Notes under the pieces: generated by a model
What the model was told of the DNA's origin: nothing
Database searches by the model: none
What the model saw: only the letters and a program-made list of their open reading frames with translations
Translations under genes and position numbers: made by a program
DNA from: Roseivirga seohaensis
Lineage (GTDB): Bacteria; Bacteroidota; Bacteroidia; Cytophagales; Cyclobacteriaceae
Assembly: GCF_001592945.1 (NCBI RefSeq)
Contig: NZ_LRPB01000049.1
Location: 1 to 64,000 of the forward strand
Direction: 5' to 3'
Length of the DNA stretch: 64,000 bases
Part shown: in pieces, positions 24,973 through 33,888 of the stretch
Position numbering within the stretch: the stretch's first letter is position 1
Layout: every line of letters starts with the position of its first letter

Positions 24973-25944
24973 TTGAAATTAGCAAAAAATATTCAAACCA
25001 CAGCCAAAAATACTCTTCTCAAAGAAGCGGACGCTATTAGACAAATTTCTGAATTCATTGACGAGGGTTTTGAAGCCATCGTTTCATTGATTCTAAAATT
25101 AGAAGGAAGGGTGGTTATAACTGGAGTAGGAAAGAGCGCAATTGTTGCAAATAAGATTGTAGCGACCTTAAATTCCACAGGAACGCCTTCTCTTTTTATG
25201 CATGCCGCAGATGCCATTCATGGTGATTTGGGAATGGTACAGCCAAATGATGCTGTTATTTGTATTTCCAAAAGCGGTAATACTCCAGAAATAAAAGTGC
25301 TGGTTCCGCTGATAAAAAGAACGGGAGCAAAACTTATTGCCTTGGTGAGCAATCTGGATTCTGACTTAGCTAAACAAGCAGACCACATATTGAATGCAAC
25401 AATTGATAAGGAAGCTGACCCTAATAATTTGGCTCCCACCACTAGTACTACTGCGCATATGGCTTTGGGCGATGCCCTAGCTGTTTGTTTATTGGAATGC
25501 CGAGGGTTTACCAGTGAAGATTTTGCAAAGTACCACCCCGGTGGGTCATTGGGAAAACAGCTCTATCTTAAAGTGGAGGATATTTACCCTAAAAACGGTT
25601 TACCAATTGTGAAAGAAACAGATTTGGTAAAAGAGAGCATTCTCGAAATTTCTAATAAACGTTTAGGGGCAACAGCCGTTGTGGGTAATAACGGAAAACT
25701 CACAGGGATTTTTACGGACGGAGATATCAGGCGAATGATCGAGAAAGACATGAGTTTTGAGTACAGGACTGTGGCCGAGGTAATGACTAAAAACCCTAAA
25801 ACGATATTAAAAGGAGAGTTTGCTTTGCGAGCCATGAACCAAATGAGAGAACATTCAATCAACCATTTGGTAGTTTTAGATAATGCTGAAAATATCGTTG
25901 GGTTTATCCATATCCAGGATTTGATAAACGAAGGAATAGTATAG
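24973..25944 (+). CDS. kdsD: Arabinose-5-phosphate isomerase, KdsD/KpsF/GutQ family
   Basis: Converts ribulose 5-phosphate to arabinose 5-phosphate, the first step to Kdo for lipopolysaccharide. The 323 residues hold a SIS sugar-isomerase domain (about 40-175, with GVGKSAIVANKI and HAADAIHGDLGMV) and a tandem CBS pair (about 205-323). The start is TTG at 24973, since the only nearby upstream ATG is in another frame and soon stops, and since TTGAAATTAGCA fits the family N-terminus (MKLAK). It is followed 1 base later by manC, so the operon supplies activated sugars for surface polysaccharide. Confidence 0.92.
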   Translation: MKLAKNIQTTAKNTLLKEADAIRQISEFIDEGFEAIVSLILKLEGRVVITGVGKSAIVANKIVATLNSTGTPSLFMHAADAIHGDLGMVQPNDAVICISKSGNTPEIKVLVPLIKRTGAKLIALVSNLDSDLAKQADHILNATIDKEADPNNLAPTTSTTAHMALGDALAVCLLECRGFTSEDFAKYHPGGSLGKQLYLKVEDIYPKNGLPIVKETDLVKESILEISNKRLGATAVVGNNGKLTGIFTDGDIRRMIEKDMSFEYRTVAEVMTKNPKTILKGEFALRAMNQMREHSINHLVVLDNAENIVGFIHIQDLINEGIV

Positions 25945-25945
25945 T

Positions 25946-27016
25946 ATGGAACACAATTATGTAGTGATTATGGCTGGCGGCATTGGAAGTCGCTTCTGGC
26001 CGTACAGTCGTGCGAACAAGCCCAAACAATTTTTAGATGTTTTGGGTACAGGTCGTACTTTGCTCCAAATGACTTATGACCGATTTTTGGCCGTATGCCC
26101 TGAAGAGAATTTCTACATAGTTACCAACAAGCGGTACCACGATTTAGTAAAAGAGCAGCTTCCAATGCTTTCAGATGACCAAATTCTTTTAGAGCCAATT
26201 GGAAGGAATACCGCTGCGGCTGTAGCCTATCCTGCTTTTAAAATCAAGAAAAAAGACCCAAAGGGGGTAATGATTGTGGCGCCTTCAGACCATGTAGTTT
26301 TTAAAGAAAATCTATTTACTAAAAACTTAAACACTGCAATAAAGGCATCGACTGGATCTGATAAACTGATTACTTTGGGCATAGTTCCTACAAGGCCAGA
26401 AACGGGCTATGGCTATATTCAGTATCATTCTAGCCCTTTGAAAAAGGTAAAGAAAGTAAAAACATTTACTGAAAAGCCAGAGCTTGAATTGGCTCAAAAG
26501 TTTGTGGAGAGCGGTGATTTTGTTTGGAACGCAGGGATTTTTATATGGTCTGTAGAAACCATTGTTGCGGCTTTACATGAACACCTCACGGACTTGGCAA
26601 TGATTTTTGAGGAAGGTAATGATGCTTACTATACCCCAGAAGAGCAAAAATTCATCAACAGTGCTTATGCTCAATGCAAGAGTATTTCCATTGATTATGG
26701 CATAATGGAAAAGGCCAATAACGTTTTTATGGTGAAAGGTACTTTTGATTGGTCAGACTTGGGAAGTTGGGATTCTTTGCATGAAATTAAAGCCAAGGAC
26801 GACAACGGTAATGTAGTAGATGGAAAGGCGCTTTTATACAACTCTAAAAATTGCTTTGTAAAAGGTCCAAGCGATACCTTAATTGTAGCACAAGATTTAG
26901 ATGGCTACCTCATTACACAAAATGATAATGTAGTGCTTATTTGTAAGAAAGATGCCGAGAAGAAATTCAGAGAATTCTTACAAGATGCCAAAGCCAAAGG
27001 CGAAGAATTTAGCTAA
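25946..27016 (+). CDS. manC: Mannose-1-phosphate guanylyltransferase
   Basis: Makes GDP-mannose from GTP and mannose 1-phosphate for capsule, LPS or O-glycan synthesis. The 356 residues begin with the nucleotidyltransferase signature MAGGIGSRFWPYSRANKPKQ (about 9-28). Later blocks are EPIGRNTAAAVAY, APSDHVV, GYGYIQY and FTEKPELELA, WNAGIFIW and GTFDWSDLGSW. There is no C-terminal isomerase domain, so it is the short, monofunctional type. The start is 1 base after kdsD, and the gene ends before a bidirectional terminator. Confidence 0.95.
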   Translation: MEHNYVVIMAGGIGSRFWPYSRANKPKQFLDVLGTGRTLLQMTYDRFLAVCPEENFYIVTNKRYHDLVKEQLPMLSDDQILLEPIGRNTAAAVAYPAFKIKKKDPKGVMIVAPSDHVVFKENLFTKNLNTAIKASTGSDKLITLGIVPTRPETGYGYIQYHSSPLKKVKKVKTFTEKPELELAQKFVESGDFVWNAGIFIWSVETIVAALHEHLTDLAMIFEEGNDAYYTPEEQKFINSAYAQCKSISIDYGIMEKANNVFMVKGTFDWSDLGSWDSLHEIKAKDDNGNVVDGKALLYNSKNCFVKGPSDTLIVAQDLDGYLITQNDNVVLICKKDAEKKFREFLQDAKAKGEEFS

Positions 27017-27035
27017 AGTTGAAAATTTGTATCAA

Positions 27036-27074
27036 ACAAAAATGGCTACCCTGGTATAGAGTGGCCATTTTTGT
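27036..27074. terminator. Terminator between manC and rlmB
   Basis: ACAAAAATGGC and GCCATTTTTGT form an 11-bp perfect stem with a 17-base loop. The A-rich left arm and T-rich right arm make it usable from both directions. Confidence 0.65.
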
Positions 27075-27091
27075 TTTTATAAAACGAGCCC

Positions 27092-27838
27092 TTAACCGCG
27101 CTGTCTTACTACTTCGTATAAAACTACGGATGTCGCTACCGACACATTTAGTGATTCTATATTACCTTTAATTGGAAGTTTACAAAGCTGATCGGCAAGC
27201 TTTAGATACTCAGGCGAAATACCGTCTTCTTCCGAACCCATTAGTAAAGCGATAGGTACGGTAAGGTCATGTTGGTAAACCAAATCAGAGGCTTTTTCGG
27301 TACAGGCTAAAACTGTAATTCCGTTATCACGAATTTCTCTAAGGGTGGTTTTTAAATTATCGGCCCGGCAAACTGGAATAAAGTTTAAAGCACCCGCAGA
27401 AGTTTTCATGGCATCGCTACCCACTTGTGCGCTTCCTCTCGATGGAATTACAATACCATGGGCGCCTACACATTCTGCTGTTCGGGCAATGGCTCCAAAA
27501 TTTCTGACATCGGTAATACGGTCCAATACAATCAAAAGAGGCACCTCACCTTTGCTGTAAGCTTCAGAAATAATATTATCTAAAGAAGCATATACTACTG
27601 ATGAAACAAAGGCAACTGCTCCCTGATGGTTTTTTCGTGTAATGCGGTTCAGTTTTTCTATGGGCACTTTCTGAACCGGAATATTGAAGTCGCGCGCAGC
27701 GATTAACAATTCGGTGGTAAGTTCGTTTTTAACGTCTTTTTGTAGAAGCAGCTTATCTATTTCCTTTCCAGCGTTTATGGCTTCGATTATTGTCCGACTT
27801 CCGTAAATGAAGTCATCTTTAGGTTGGTCTATCATCAT
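27092..27838 (-). CDS. rlmB: 23S rRNA (guanosine-2'-O-)-methyltransferase RlmB, SPOUT family
   Basis: A 248-residue SPOUT/TrmH-type methyltransferase that modifies G2251 of 23S rRNA in E. coli. The N-terminal substrate-binding domain has IYGSRTIIEAINAGKEIDKL. The knot-forming SPOUT motifs are visible: VLDRITDVRNFGAIARTAECVGAHG (motif 1), LMGSEEDGIS (motif 2) and LPIKGNIESLNVSVATSVVLYE (motif 3). The start overlaps the stop of the GWxTD gene upstream by 4 bases. Confidence 0.92.
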   Translation of the reverse strand: MMIDQPKDDFIYGSRTIIEAINAGKEIDKLLLQKDVKNELTTELLIAARDFNIPVQKVPIEKLNRITRKNHQGAVAFVSSVVYASLDNIISEAYSKGEVPLLIVLDRITDVRNFGAIARTAECVGAHGIVIPSRGSAQVGSDAMKTSAGALNFIPVCRADNLKTTLREIRDNGITVLACTEKASDLVYQHDLTVPIALLMGSEEDGISPEYLKLADQLCKLPIKGNIESLNVSVATSVVLYEVVRQRG

Positions 27839-29055
27839 TCAATTACTTTTCCGCTACGCCAGCTGGTCACAGCATCTACCCACGATTCTTTAAACTTACT
27901 TTCTCTAATTAAACGGTAAGTCAAAAGGTTATTTTCTTCTGAAACGATTTCGAAATTAAAGCGTATTCGGCCTCCATTTGGAGCAGCATATACCCACAAC
28001 TCTTGTTCTTCATTGCGGAATACCTGCAATGGGTTTCCGTAAATTTGGTACACCATTCCTCGATCGGTTTTCCAGCCTTCTTTATTAGAAGTGAATAAAT
28101 GAGCCGATTTTCGAAGCCTCCTGTAATAGTATTTCACAAAATCTAGGGCTATTCTTCCTCCGTTTGAAATTCGAGTGGTAACAAAATTTTCGAAAGCCGA
28201 CCGTGTATCTCTGGCTGTCCTCAAGGTTTTGTATTCATCGTTGGTAGTAATAAAAATTAAAGGCTCCACCAATCTTTCAAACTGACCGAAGTACGGAAAA
28301 AAAGGATCAGTTACCAGTACTCCTAGAGTATTTGATGGGTCCGTAGCTTCATTTATGATGTAATATCCGGGGGTTGAAAACTTCAGAACTTCATTTTCAA
28401 CTGCACCATACAAGGTATCAATCTCTATTTTAGAAGGAGCCTGTATTCGCTCTTCATCAAAAGGAGGAATGGCAACCGCTTGATTATTAATCACGCCTTC
28501 TATTTGATATTTTCCTTCATTACCGAAAACATTCACCAGTCTTACCGATTGATCTAGGTTAATGAAACGAGAGAAATAGGGCACATTTCTTTGTGCCTCA
28601 AAAATAAGGAAGGGTTGATTTTGAGTGCTTCTGTTCCTTTCAATCGGTATGTCGATCAAAAATTTTCTACCTCGTAAAATATTGTTGACTTCTAATATTA
28701 TCAGGCTTTGGTCAGCTGTTTTTTCAAATTCAAATGAGTAAATAAACTCGCGGAAGCCCGTGGCTACTAATGACGCAGAATCTAATCTAGTGGTAGAATT
28801 TACGTGCTTTTCATCAATGTAGCTATCACGAACATCGTATTGAATTTCGTAATCACTAATTTTAACCACCCCGCTATTCAGAATAAAGCGAATGTATACT
28901 TTTACTTTATTGCCGTCTTGGGCTAGCCTGTGGTCAATTAAAAATTCATGATCTGGGTTGTACAGAAAACTAACGTCTGCTGAACTCATTCGGCTTTGAG
29001 AATATAGCCACTGAGCGCAGATTGTAAGAATTAAAGTGAATACGAGCCTTTTCAT
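27835..29055 (-). CDS. GWxTD domain secreted protein
   Basis: A 406-residue exported protein. I start at the ATG at 29055 (MKRLVFTLILTICAQWLYSQ, a good signal peptide) rather than at a TTG 7 codons upstream. The N-terminal part (about 25-240) is beta-rich. The C-terminal GWxTD domain of Bacteroidota is recognisable by HLFTSNKEGWKTDRGMVYQIYGNP and EELWVYA. The domain is of unknown function and common in secreted proteins of this phylum. It overlaps rlmB by 4 bases, an operon that probably reflects genome compactness rather than a shared role. Confidence 0.85.
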   Translation of the reverse strand: MKRLVFTLILTICAQWLYSQSRMSSADVSFLYNPDHEFLIDHRLAQDGNKVKVYIRFILNSGVVKISDYEIQYDVRDSYIDEKHVNSTTRLDSASLVATGFREFIYSFEFEKTADQSLIILEVNNILRGRKFLIDIPIERNRSTQNQPFLIFEAQRNVPYFSRFINLDQSVRLVNVFGNEGKYQIEGVINNQAVAIPPFDEERIQAPSKIEIDTLYGAVENEVLKFSTPGYYIINEATDPSNTLGVLVTDPFFPYFGQFERLVEPLIFITTNDEYKTLRTARDTRSAFENFVTTRISNGGRIALDFVKYYYRRLRKSAHLFTSNKEGWKTDRGMVYQIYGNPLQVFRNEEQELWVYAAPNGGRIRFNFEIVSEENNLLTYRLIRESKFKESWVDAVTSWRSGKVIE

Positions 29056-29133
29056 GCGGTGTAAAACTGACGACAAATGTAATCAAATTGTAGCGAATGC
29101 TGACTTGATTAGCTCATTGTAAGCTAAATGGTT

Positions 29134-29141
29134 TATTTTTG
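29134..29141 (+). promoter_or_regulatory. Possible -7 box of the 29.2-kb methyltransferase gene
   Basis: TATTTTTG matches TAnnTTTG and lies 14 bases before the ATG at 29156. No TTG sits at the usual 19-base distance upstream. Confidence 0.4.
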
Positions 29142-29155
29142 AGCAAAAGTTAAGC

Positions 29156-29929
29156 ATGGCTACGTACACAACTGAAATTGCTTCGGACAAAATTGCATCT
29201 GATAACCCCATACATCAAAGATTATTAAGGGCCTATTATTTGGCTGTACCTTATATAAAGGGAGATTTATTAGAGTTGGGTTGTGGCGAAGGGCGCGGTG
29301 TAGAACTGCTAGCGCCTTTGGCAGATAGCTACGTGGCTTTAGATAAAATTCAATCTGTAATTGACGAACTGAAGAGTAAATATCCAGCTCTAGATTTCCG
29401 TCAGGCGGTTTTTCCACCCTTTTCTGATTTGGCCGATAATAGTTTCGATTCTATTGTTTCGTTTCAAGTGATTGAACATGTAAAGAAGGATAAGGAGTTT
29501 TTAAAAGAAATCTACCGTGTATTAAAACCTGGTGGTAAGGCTATTTTGACTACCCCAAATATTAAGAAAACCCTGACCAGAAATCCTTGGCATGTGCGCG
29601 AATACACCGCCCAACAGTTAACGGATTTGGCTTCTGAAATTTTTAATAAGGTGGAAATGAAAGGGGTAACGGGCAATGAAAAAGTAATGGCCTATTACGA
29701 AGAAAATAAACGATCGGTGCAGCGAATTACCCGCTTCGATATTTTCAATTTGCAATACAATTTGCCAGCGCCTCTGCTTAGAATTCCTTACGATATTCTA
29801 AATAGACTGAACAGAAACAAGCTCAACAACGGAAACACAAAGCTTGTAAACGAAATCAGTCAGGAAGATTACCCCCTGACTGATGATGCAGATACTGCAT
29901 TAGATTTATTTTTGATTTTAGAGAAATAA
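29156..29929 (+). CDS. Class I SAM-dependent methyltransferase
   Basis: A 257-residue cytoplasmic enzyme. SAM-binding motif I is LLELGCGEGRGVELL (about 39-53) followed by YVALDK, and later motifs are FDSIVSFQVIEHV and LKPGGKAILTTPNI. The type is that of UbiE/Coq5- and Methyltransf_11/23-like proteins, often acting on small molecules or cell-surface glycans. The C-terminal 70 residues (LNRNKLNNGNTKLV) have no motif I recognise. It converges with the DUF2723 gene. Confidence 0.85.
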   Translation: MATYTTEIASDKIASDNPIHQRLLRAYYLAVPYIKGDLLELGCGEGRGVELLAPLADSYVALDKIQSVIDELKSKYPALDFRQAVFPPFSDLADNSFDSIVSFQVIEHVKKDKEFLKEIYRVLKPGGKAILTTPNIKKTLTRNPWHVREYTAQQLTDLASEIFNKVEMKGVTGNEKVMAYYEENKRSVQRITRFDIFNLQYNLPAPLLRIPYDILNRLNRNKLNNGNTKLVNEISQEDYPLTDDADTALDLFLILEK

Positions 29930-29939
29930 CCGATTTCTC
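29921..29939. terminator. Weak bidirectional terminator
   Basis: A 7-bp perfect stem GAGAAAT / ATTTCTC with a 5-nt loop at the very end of the methyltransferase gene, between two convergent genes. Confidence 0.4.
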
Positions 29940-29958
29940 GGCTATTTCAATTCTTTAT

Positions 29959-32928
29959 TTAGAAGTTACTTCTATCCATGGACAACATCGTGTTTTGTCC
30001 ATCGAGCATCTCCCTTAGCCTTGCTGCTTGCTCTGGGTAGCCATATTGGCTAAAGATGGATTGCAAGTACTGAAGTCCATTTAAGTACTTTCTGAACTCG
30101 TAATCATAGCGCATCTTCTTTTGATGATAAGTAGCCATTTCGTTGAACATTTCTGCTATTTCCATCCCCATGGCAAGTGCTTTTTCTTCTTCGCCAATAT
30201 TTAAATAAGCTTGAACAAAACTTACAGAAGCAATATCGTAAGGAAGCGACTCTTTAGGCATTACTTCCATACCATAGTCCAAAACAGTTTTTGCTCTGGT
30301 AGTGTCCCCCTCGGTAATTAAGGCATCTGCTAAAGTGGTAAACATAGACCTGTGGTTCTGAGCAAAACCTCTGTAGTCTCCGTTCAGGTTCGTACTTGGG
30401 TCGTCTAATCCCCTAAACTGGAACTTGTTCATCACATTATCATACATCAAATCTGTATTCACAATCTCTCTCATGCTTCCTGGTTTTTGAACAGGAAGAA
30501 GGCGGTAGGCCATTCCTTCTTGCACTAAGTAATCATCCAAATCGAATGGAACCGAGCTTACCGAAGTGTAATTGAAATAGATTGGTCTTTCCCAATTATT
30601 GGTGGCAATCAAATCAAGCATCATCAGGTGCGCTTTCTCTAAGAAGTTCTCGCCTTGCTTAAAAGTAAACGTCATTCTATCCGTCTGATACTTCTTAAGA
30701 CTGTTCGGGATAATTCCAAGTTTTTCTACTTGTGCCGAATCCACATTAAGGAAGAGTGAACGGGCAGGTACTGTATTGATTACTGTGCCTGAGCCAAGCT
30801 GTCTTTGAATCACTGGGCTCTTGCGCTGTACTAAAGAAATATAATCTTTCAAGTCAATCGCTTTGCCTTTGTATTGAGGGCGTTCGTCTACATATAAATA
30901 GTCGTTTGTGCCCTGTCGATAGCTCTCAATATCCAAAGAATATGGGAAAGCCTCTGAGTCGTTCATTTTCACCTTGGTTTGGTCTACATACCAATCGGTG
31001 TTATAGTAACTCAGTACAATTACCCGCACATCGGTTCTAAAGCCTTCTACTTCTTGTACATACCAAAGCGGGAAAGTGTCATTATCACCTCCAGTAAATA
31101 GTATGGCATTTGGAGCGCATGAAGCCAAGAAGTTTCTTGCTGAATCTACAGAGAAGAACCTTCCAGTTCTGTCATGGTCATCCCAGTTTTCTGCGGCTAA
31201 AATAATTGGCGAAACTAGGCATAGCGCCAGCGCGCCATAAGCTAAAGTTTTACCGCGCTTCATTGCTGCACTGCCAATGGCCAATACCGCAAAACCAATC
31301 CAAATGGCAAAGGCGTAGTACGAACCCGTGTAAATATAATCTCGTTCTCTTGGTTCTATTGGTGGCGAGTTCAGATAGATTACTAGGGCCAATCCCGTAA
31401 GAATAAAGAACATCAGCGTGGCTGAGAAACGTTTTGGGTCTCGGTTAAATTGGAAGAAGAAACCTATGAGGCCGAGAATCAACGGAATCATATAATACTG
31501 ATTCCTTGATTTATTATTCTTAATAAAATCAGGAACATCTTTATTGCCATCAAAAGCGGTTAAGTAATCGGCATCTTGAATGTCGCTTTCCCTTCCAGAA
31601 AAATTGAACATAAAATAGCGCACATACATGTGTCCAATCTGATGTGAGAACATGAAAGCCAAGTTGTCTATGAAAGTTGGTTTTTCACCTTCTCTCAAGC
31701 CAGTAATGGCCATATATTTTTGAATATGGGCAGGTGAAGAACTGTACATTCTTGGTAGAAACGTTGACCAAGCATCGTCATAGGTGGTTTCTACTTTATA
31801 ATCAGAGATTTTATACTCGTCATTATCTTTATAATATATAGGAGCACCTTGTTTTGTTTGTGGCTGTGGTGCATTGTAATACTGACCGTAAAGGAGAGGT
31901 CGGCTACCGTACTGCTCTCTTTTAAGGTAAGAGATGAAAGTCATTACATTTTCAGGATTGTTTTGGTCAATCGCAGGGTTGTCTTTAGAGCGAATAAGGA
32001 TTACCGCATAACAAGAATAACCTATCAACACAAAAGTGATTCCTAGGATCAAGGTGTTTAGAGTAACGTATTCTTTTCTTCTGGTCCATTTCAATCCAAA
32101 TACAATGGCGGCAATGAGTAGGGCAATCATAAATAATGCGCCCGAACCAAATGGTAAGCCAAAGGTATTTACGAAAGTAATCTCAAACTTTCCGGCCAGA
32201 GTTGGAAGTCCAGGAATGATAAAGGAGTTGATGAGCATTACCAAAAACAATGAAATGCCCATTGCCGCGAAAGCACCTTTCCAAGTTGGGTTTTCGTATT
32301 TTTTGAAATAATAGATTAAGCCTAAAGCAGGTAAAGTAACCAAGCCTAAAAGGTGGGCACCTGTAGAAAGACCAAGCATATAAAAGATCAATACTATCCA
32401 TTTATTTCTTCCACTTTCATCATCTACAATTTCCCATTTAAGCATGGCCCAAAACACAAAAGCGGTAAAGAATGAAGACATTCCATATACTTCGCCTTCT
32501 ACTGCCGAAAACCAAAATGAATCAGTGAAAGCAAAGCTCATGGCGCCTACTACGCCTGCTCCAGCAAGTAATATTTTTTGAACATTGGTCTCGTTGCCCA
32601 GCTCAGCATTGATCAATTTTCTGCCCAACATCACGATGGTCCAATAGAGGAAAAGCACTGCAAAAGCACTGGAAACAGCACTTACCATGTTGATCCAATA
32701 GGCTACTTGAGTTACATCGCCAAAAGCAAAAAATGAGAACATTCGCCCAATAAGCATGTAAAGTGGCGCGCCCGGAGGGTGAGATACCTCTAGTTTATAG
32801 GCAATGGCAATAAACTCTCCTGAATCCCAAAAGCTCGCGGTTTCTTCGAGCGTCAAAATATAAACGATCAACGAAGCTATAAAAACCGCCCACCCAGTGA
32901 GATTATTGAATTTCTTAAAGTCTGTCAT
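29959..32928 (-). CDS. DUF2723 membrane protein, GT-C fold glycosyltransferase (GT117-like)
   Basis: A 989-residue inner-membrane protein typical of Bacteroidota. The N-terminal half has about 10-12 membrane segments. The conserved first loop carries FWDSGEFIA (33-41) and HPPGAPLY (50-57), the acidic residues that in GT-C enzymes take part in lipid-linked sugar transfer. After more membrane segments to about 570 comes a large periplasmic part with GGDNDTFPLWY, and the end (about 860-980) looks like TPR-type helical repeats. Members have been proposed to O-glycosylate proteins, which is inference for this case. No glycan operon surrounds it. Confidence 0.88.
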   Translation of the reverse strand: MTDFKKFNNLTGWAVFIASLIVYILTLEETASFWDSGEFIAIAYKLEVSHPPGAPLYMLIGRMFSFFAFGDVTQVAYWINMVSAVSSAFAVLFLYWTIVMLGRKLINAELGNETNVQKILLAGAGVVGAMSFAFTDSFWFSAVEGEVYGMSSFFTAFVFWAMLKWEIVDDESGRNKWIVLIFYMLGLSTGAHLLGLVTLPALGLIYYFKKYENPTWKGAFAAMGISLFLVMLINSFIIPGLPTLAGKFEITFVNTFGLPFGSGALFMIALLIAAIVFGLKWTRRKEYVTLNTLILGITFVLIGYSCYAVILIRSKDNPAIDQNNPENVMTFISYLKREQYGSRPLLYGQYYNAPQPQTKQGAPIYYKDNDEYKISDYKVETTYDDAWSTFLPRMYSSSPAHIQKYMAITGLREGEKPTFIDNLAFMFSHQIGHMYVRYFMFNFSGRESDIQDADYLTAFDGNKDVPDFIKNNKSRNQYYMIPLILGLIGFFFQFNRDPKRFSATLMFFILTGLALVIYLNSPPIEPRERDYIYTGSYYAFAIWIGFAVLAIGSAAMKRGKTLAYGALALCLVSPIILAAENWDDHDRTGRFFSVDSARNFLASCAPNAILFTGGDNDTFPLWYVQEVEGFRTDVRVIVLSYYNTDWYVDQTKVKMNDSEAFPYSLDIESYRQGTNDYLYVDERPQYKGKAIDLKDYISLVQRKSPVIQRQLGSGTVINTVPARSLFLNVDSAQVEKLGIIPNSLKKYQTDRMTFTFKQGENFLEKAHLMMLDLIATNNWERPIYFNYTSVSSVPFDLDDYLVQEGMAYRLLPVQKPGSMREIVNTDLMYDNVMNKFQFRGLDDPSTNLNGDYRGFAQNHRSMFTTLADALITEGDTTRAKTVLDYGMEVMPKESLPYDIASVSFVQAYLNIGEEEKALAMGMEIAEMFNEMATYHQKKMRYDYEFRKYLNGLQYLQSIFSQYGYPEQAARLREMLDGQNTMLSMDRSNF

Positions 32929-33124
32929 TTCAGTATTTTTAATGGCGAGTTCATTTTATAGAAAACCAGAATGAACCAAGCGCCATGCGCAATTATAAAC
33001 CTATTAGCAGGGCGTGAAATTAGTAAAATTTAGATTGTAGAAGGGTTAAATTTTATTAATACGGTGAATGGCAAGTTGCAATGTGAACTTGAGGCTGAAA
33101 ACCGATCGAGTTTCTCAGTCCATT

Positions 33125-33769
33125 TTATTTATACACACCTAAGTAAAACCAAAGCCAAAGCAAGAAAAGCGGAACATAAGAAGTGAATACAATGGCGTTG
33201 GCAATCGACTTCTTTTTGCGCGCAGCAAAATTAATTCCGTAGGTAAGTAGTATCCAGTAGCCCACCTCAAATACATTGAGGGCCGAATTTACATACCAAT
33301 ACTTTTCGGGTACTTCTTCATGATTAAAGAAGTTCATGTATGAAAGAGGCTCAAAAGCAAGAAAATCTTGGTAAGTTGGGTCTACATCAATAAAAAAGAA
33401 CCAGAGAATCGTAAGAATCTCAGGAATAAAAAAGATCATTTCAGCAAACATGGCAATCTGCCAACATTGTTTATAAGTTACCTTGTAGCCCCATAGAAAA
33501 CAGCCGGTCCATAAAATAAAACCTGTGACGGTAAACTTCAAGGCAAACATAATTGGTATTCCAAGGTATTTTAGTCCGGAAATTGCCTTTAAAATCATTA
33601 GGTCAACCCCGTCCATGAATTTAAATGCGGTAATTTCATACAAAATAAAAGTTTGCTGAATGTATAGTAGCAGAATAGAGATGATACACATAAGTATAAA
33701 CACCATTGTTTTATTGATGGAAGTGTATTCCTTCATTTTTACTTCAAGCGGTGTATATTCTCTTGGCAT
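33125..33769 (-). CDS. Integral membrane protein, Yip1-like, function unknown
   Basis: A 214-residue protein with about five membrane segments (about 22-40, 66-82, 84-96, 102-122, 165-180 and 190-210) and a soluble loop after residue 125. It resembles the YIP1 family, members of which are often annotated as permeases without evidence. No functional residue stands out, and neighbours give no hint. The ATG at 33769 gives a 20-residue leader before the first membrane segment; a later ATG (MKEYTS) is also possible. Confidence 0.65.
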   Translation of the reverse strand: MPREYTPLEVKMKEYTSINKTMVFILMCIISILLLYIQQTFILYEITAFKFMDGVDLMILKAISGLKYLGIPIMFALKFTVTGFILWTGCFLWGYKVTYKQCWQIAMFAEMIFFIPEILTILWFFFIDVDPTYQDFLAFEPLSYMNFFNHEEVPEKYWYVNSALNVFEVGYWILLTYGINFAARKKKSIANAIVFTSYVPLFLLWLWFYLGVYK

Positions 33770-33834
33770 GGCAAAACAATTTCGACAAATCTACGATTAA
33801 TGGCTAAAAGCAATAATAAAATTAGTTAAGCGTA

Positions 33835-33864
33835 TTGTGAATCGACTGTGTGGCAGTAGTTTTG
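33835..33864 (+). promoter_or_regulatory. Promoter of the TPR protein gene
   Basis: TTG (33835-33837), a 19-base spacer and TAGTTTTG (33857-33864): a full match to TTG-N19-TAnnTTTG. It predicts a start near 33871 and an 18-base leader before the TTG start codon at 33889. Confidence 0.7.
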
Positions 33865-33888
33865 CGCGTCTGTTGCACATAAATCAAT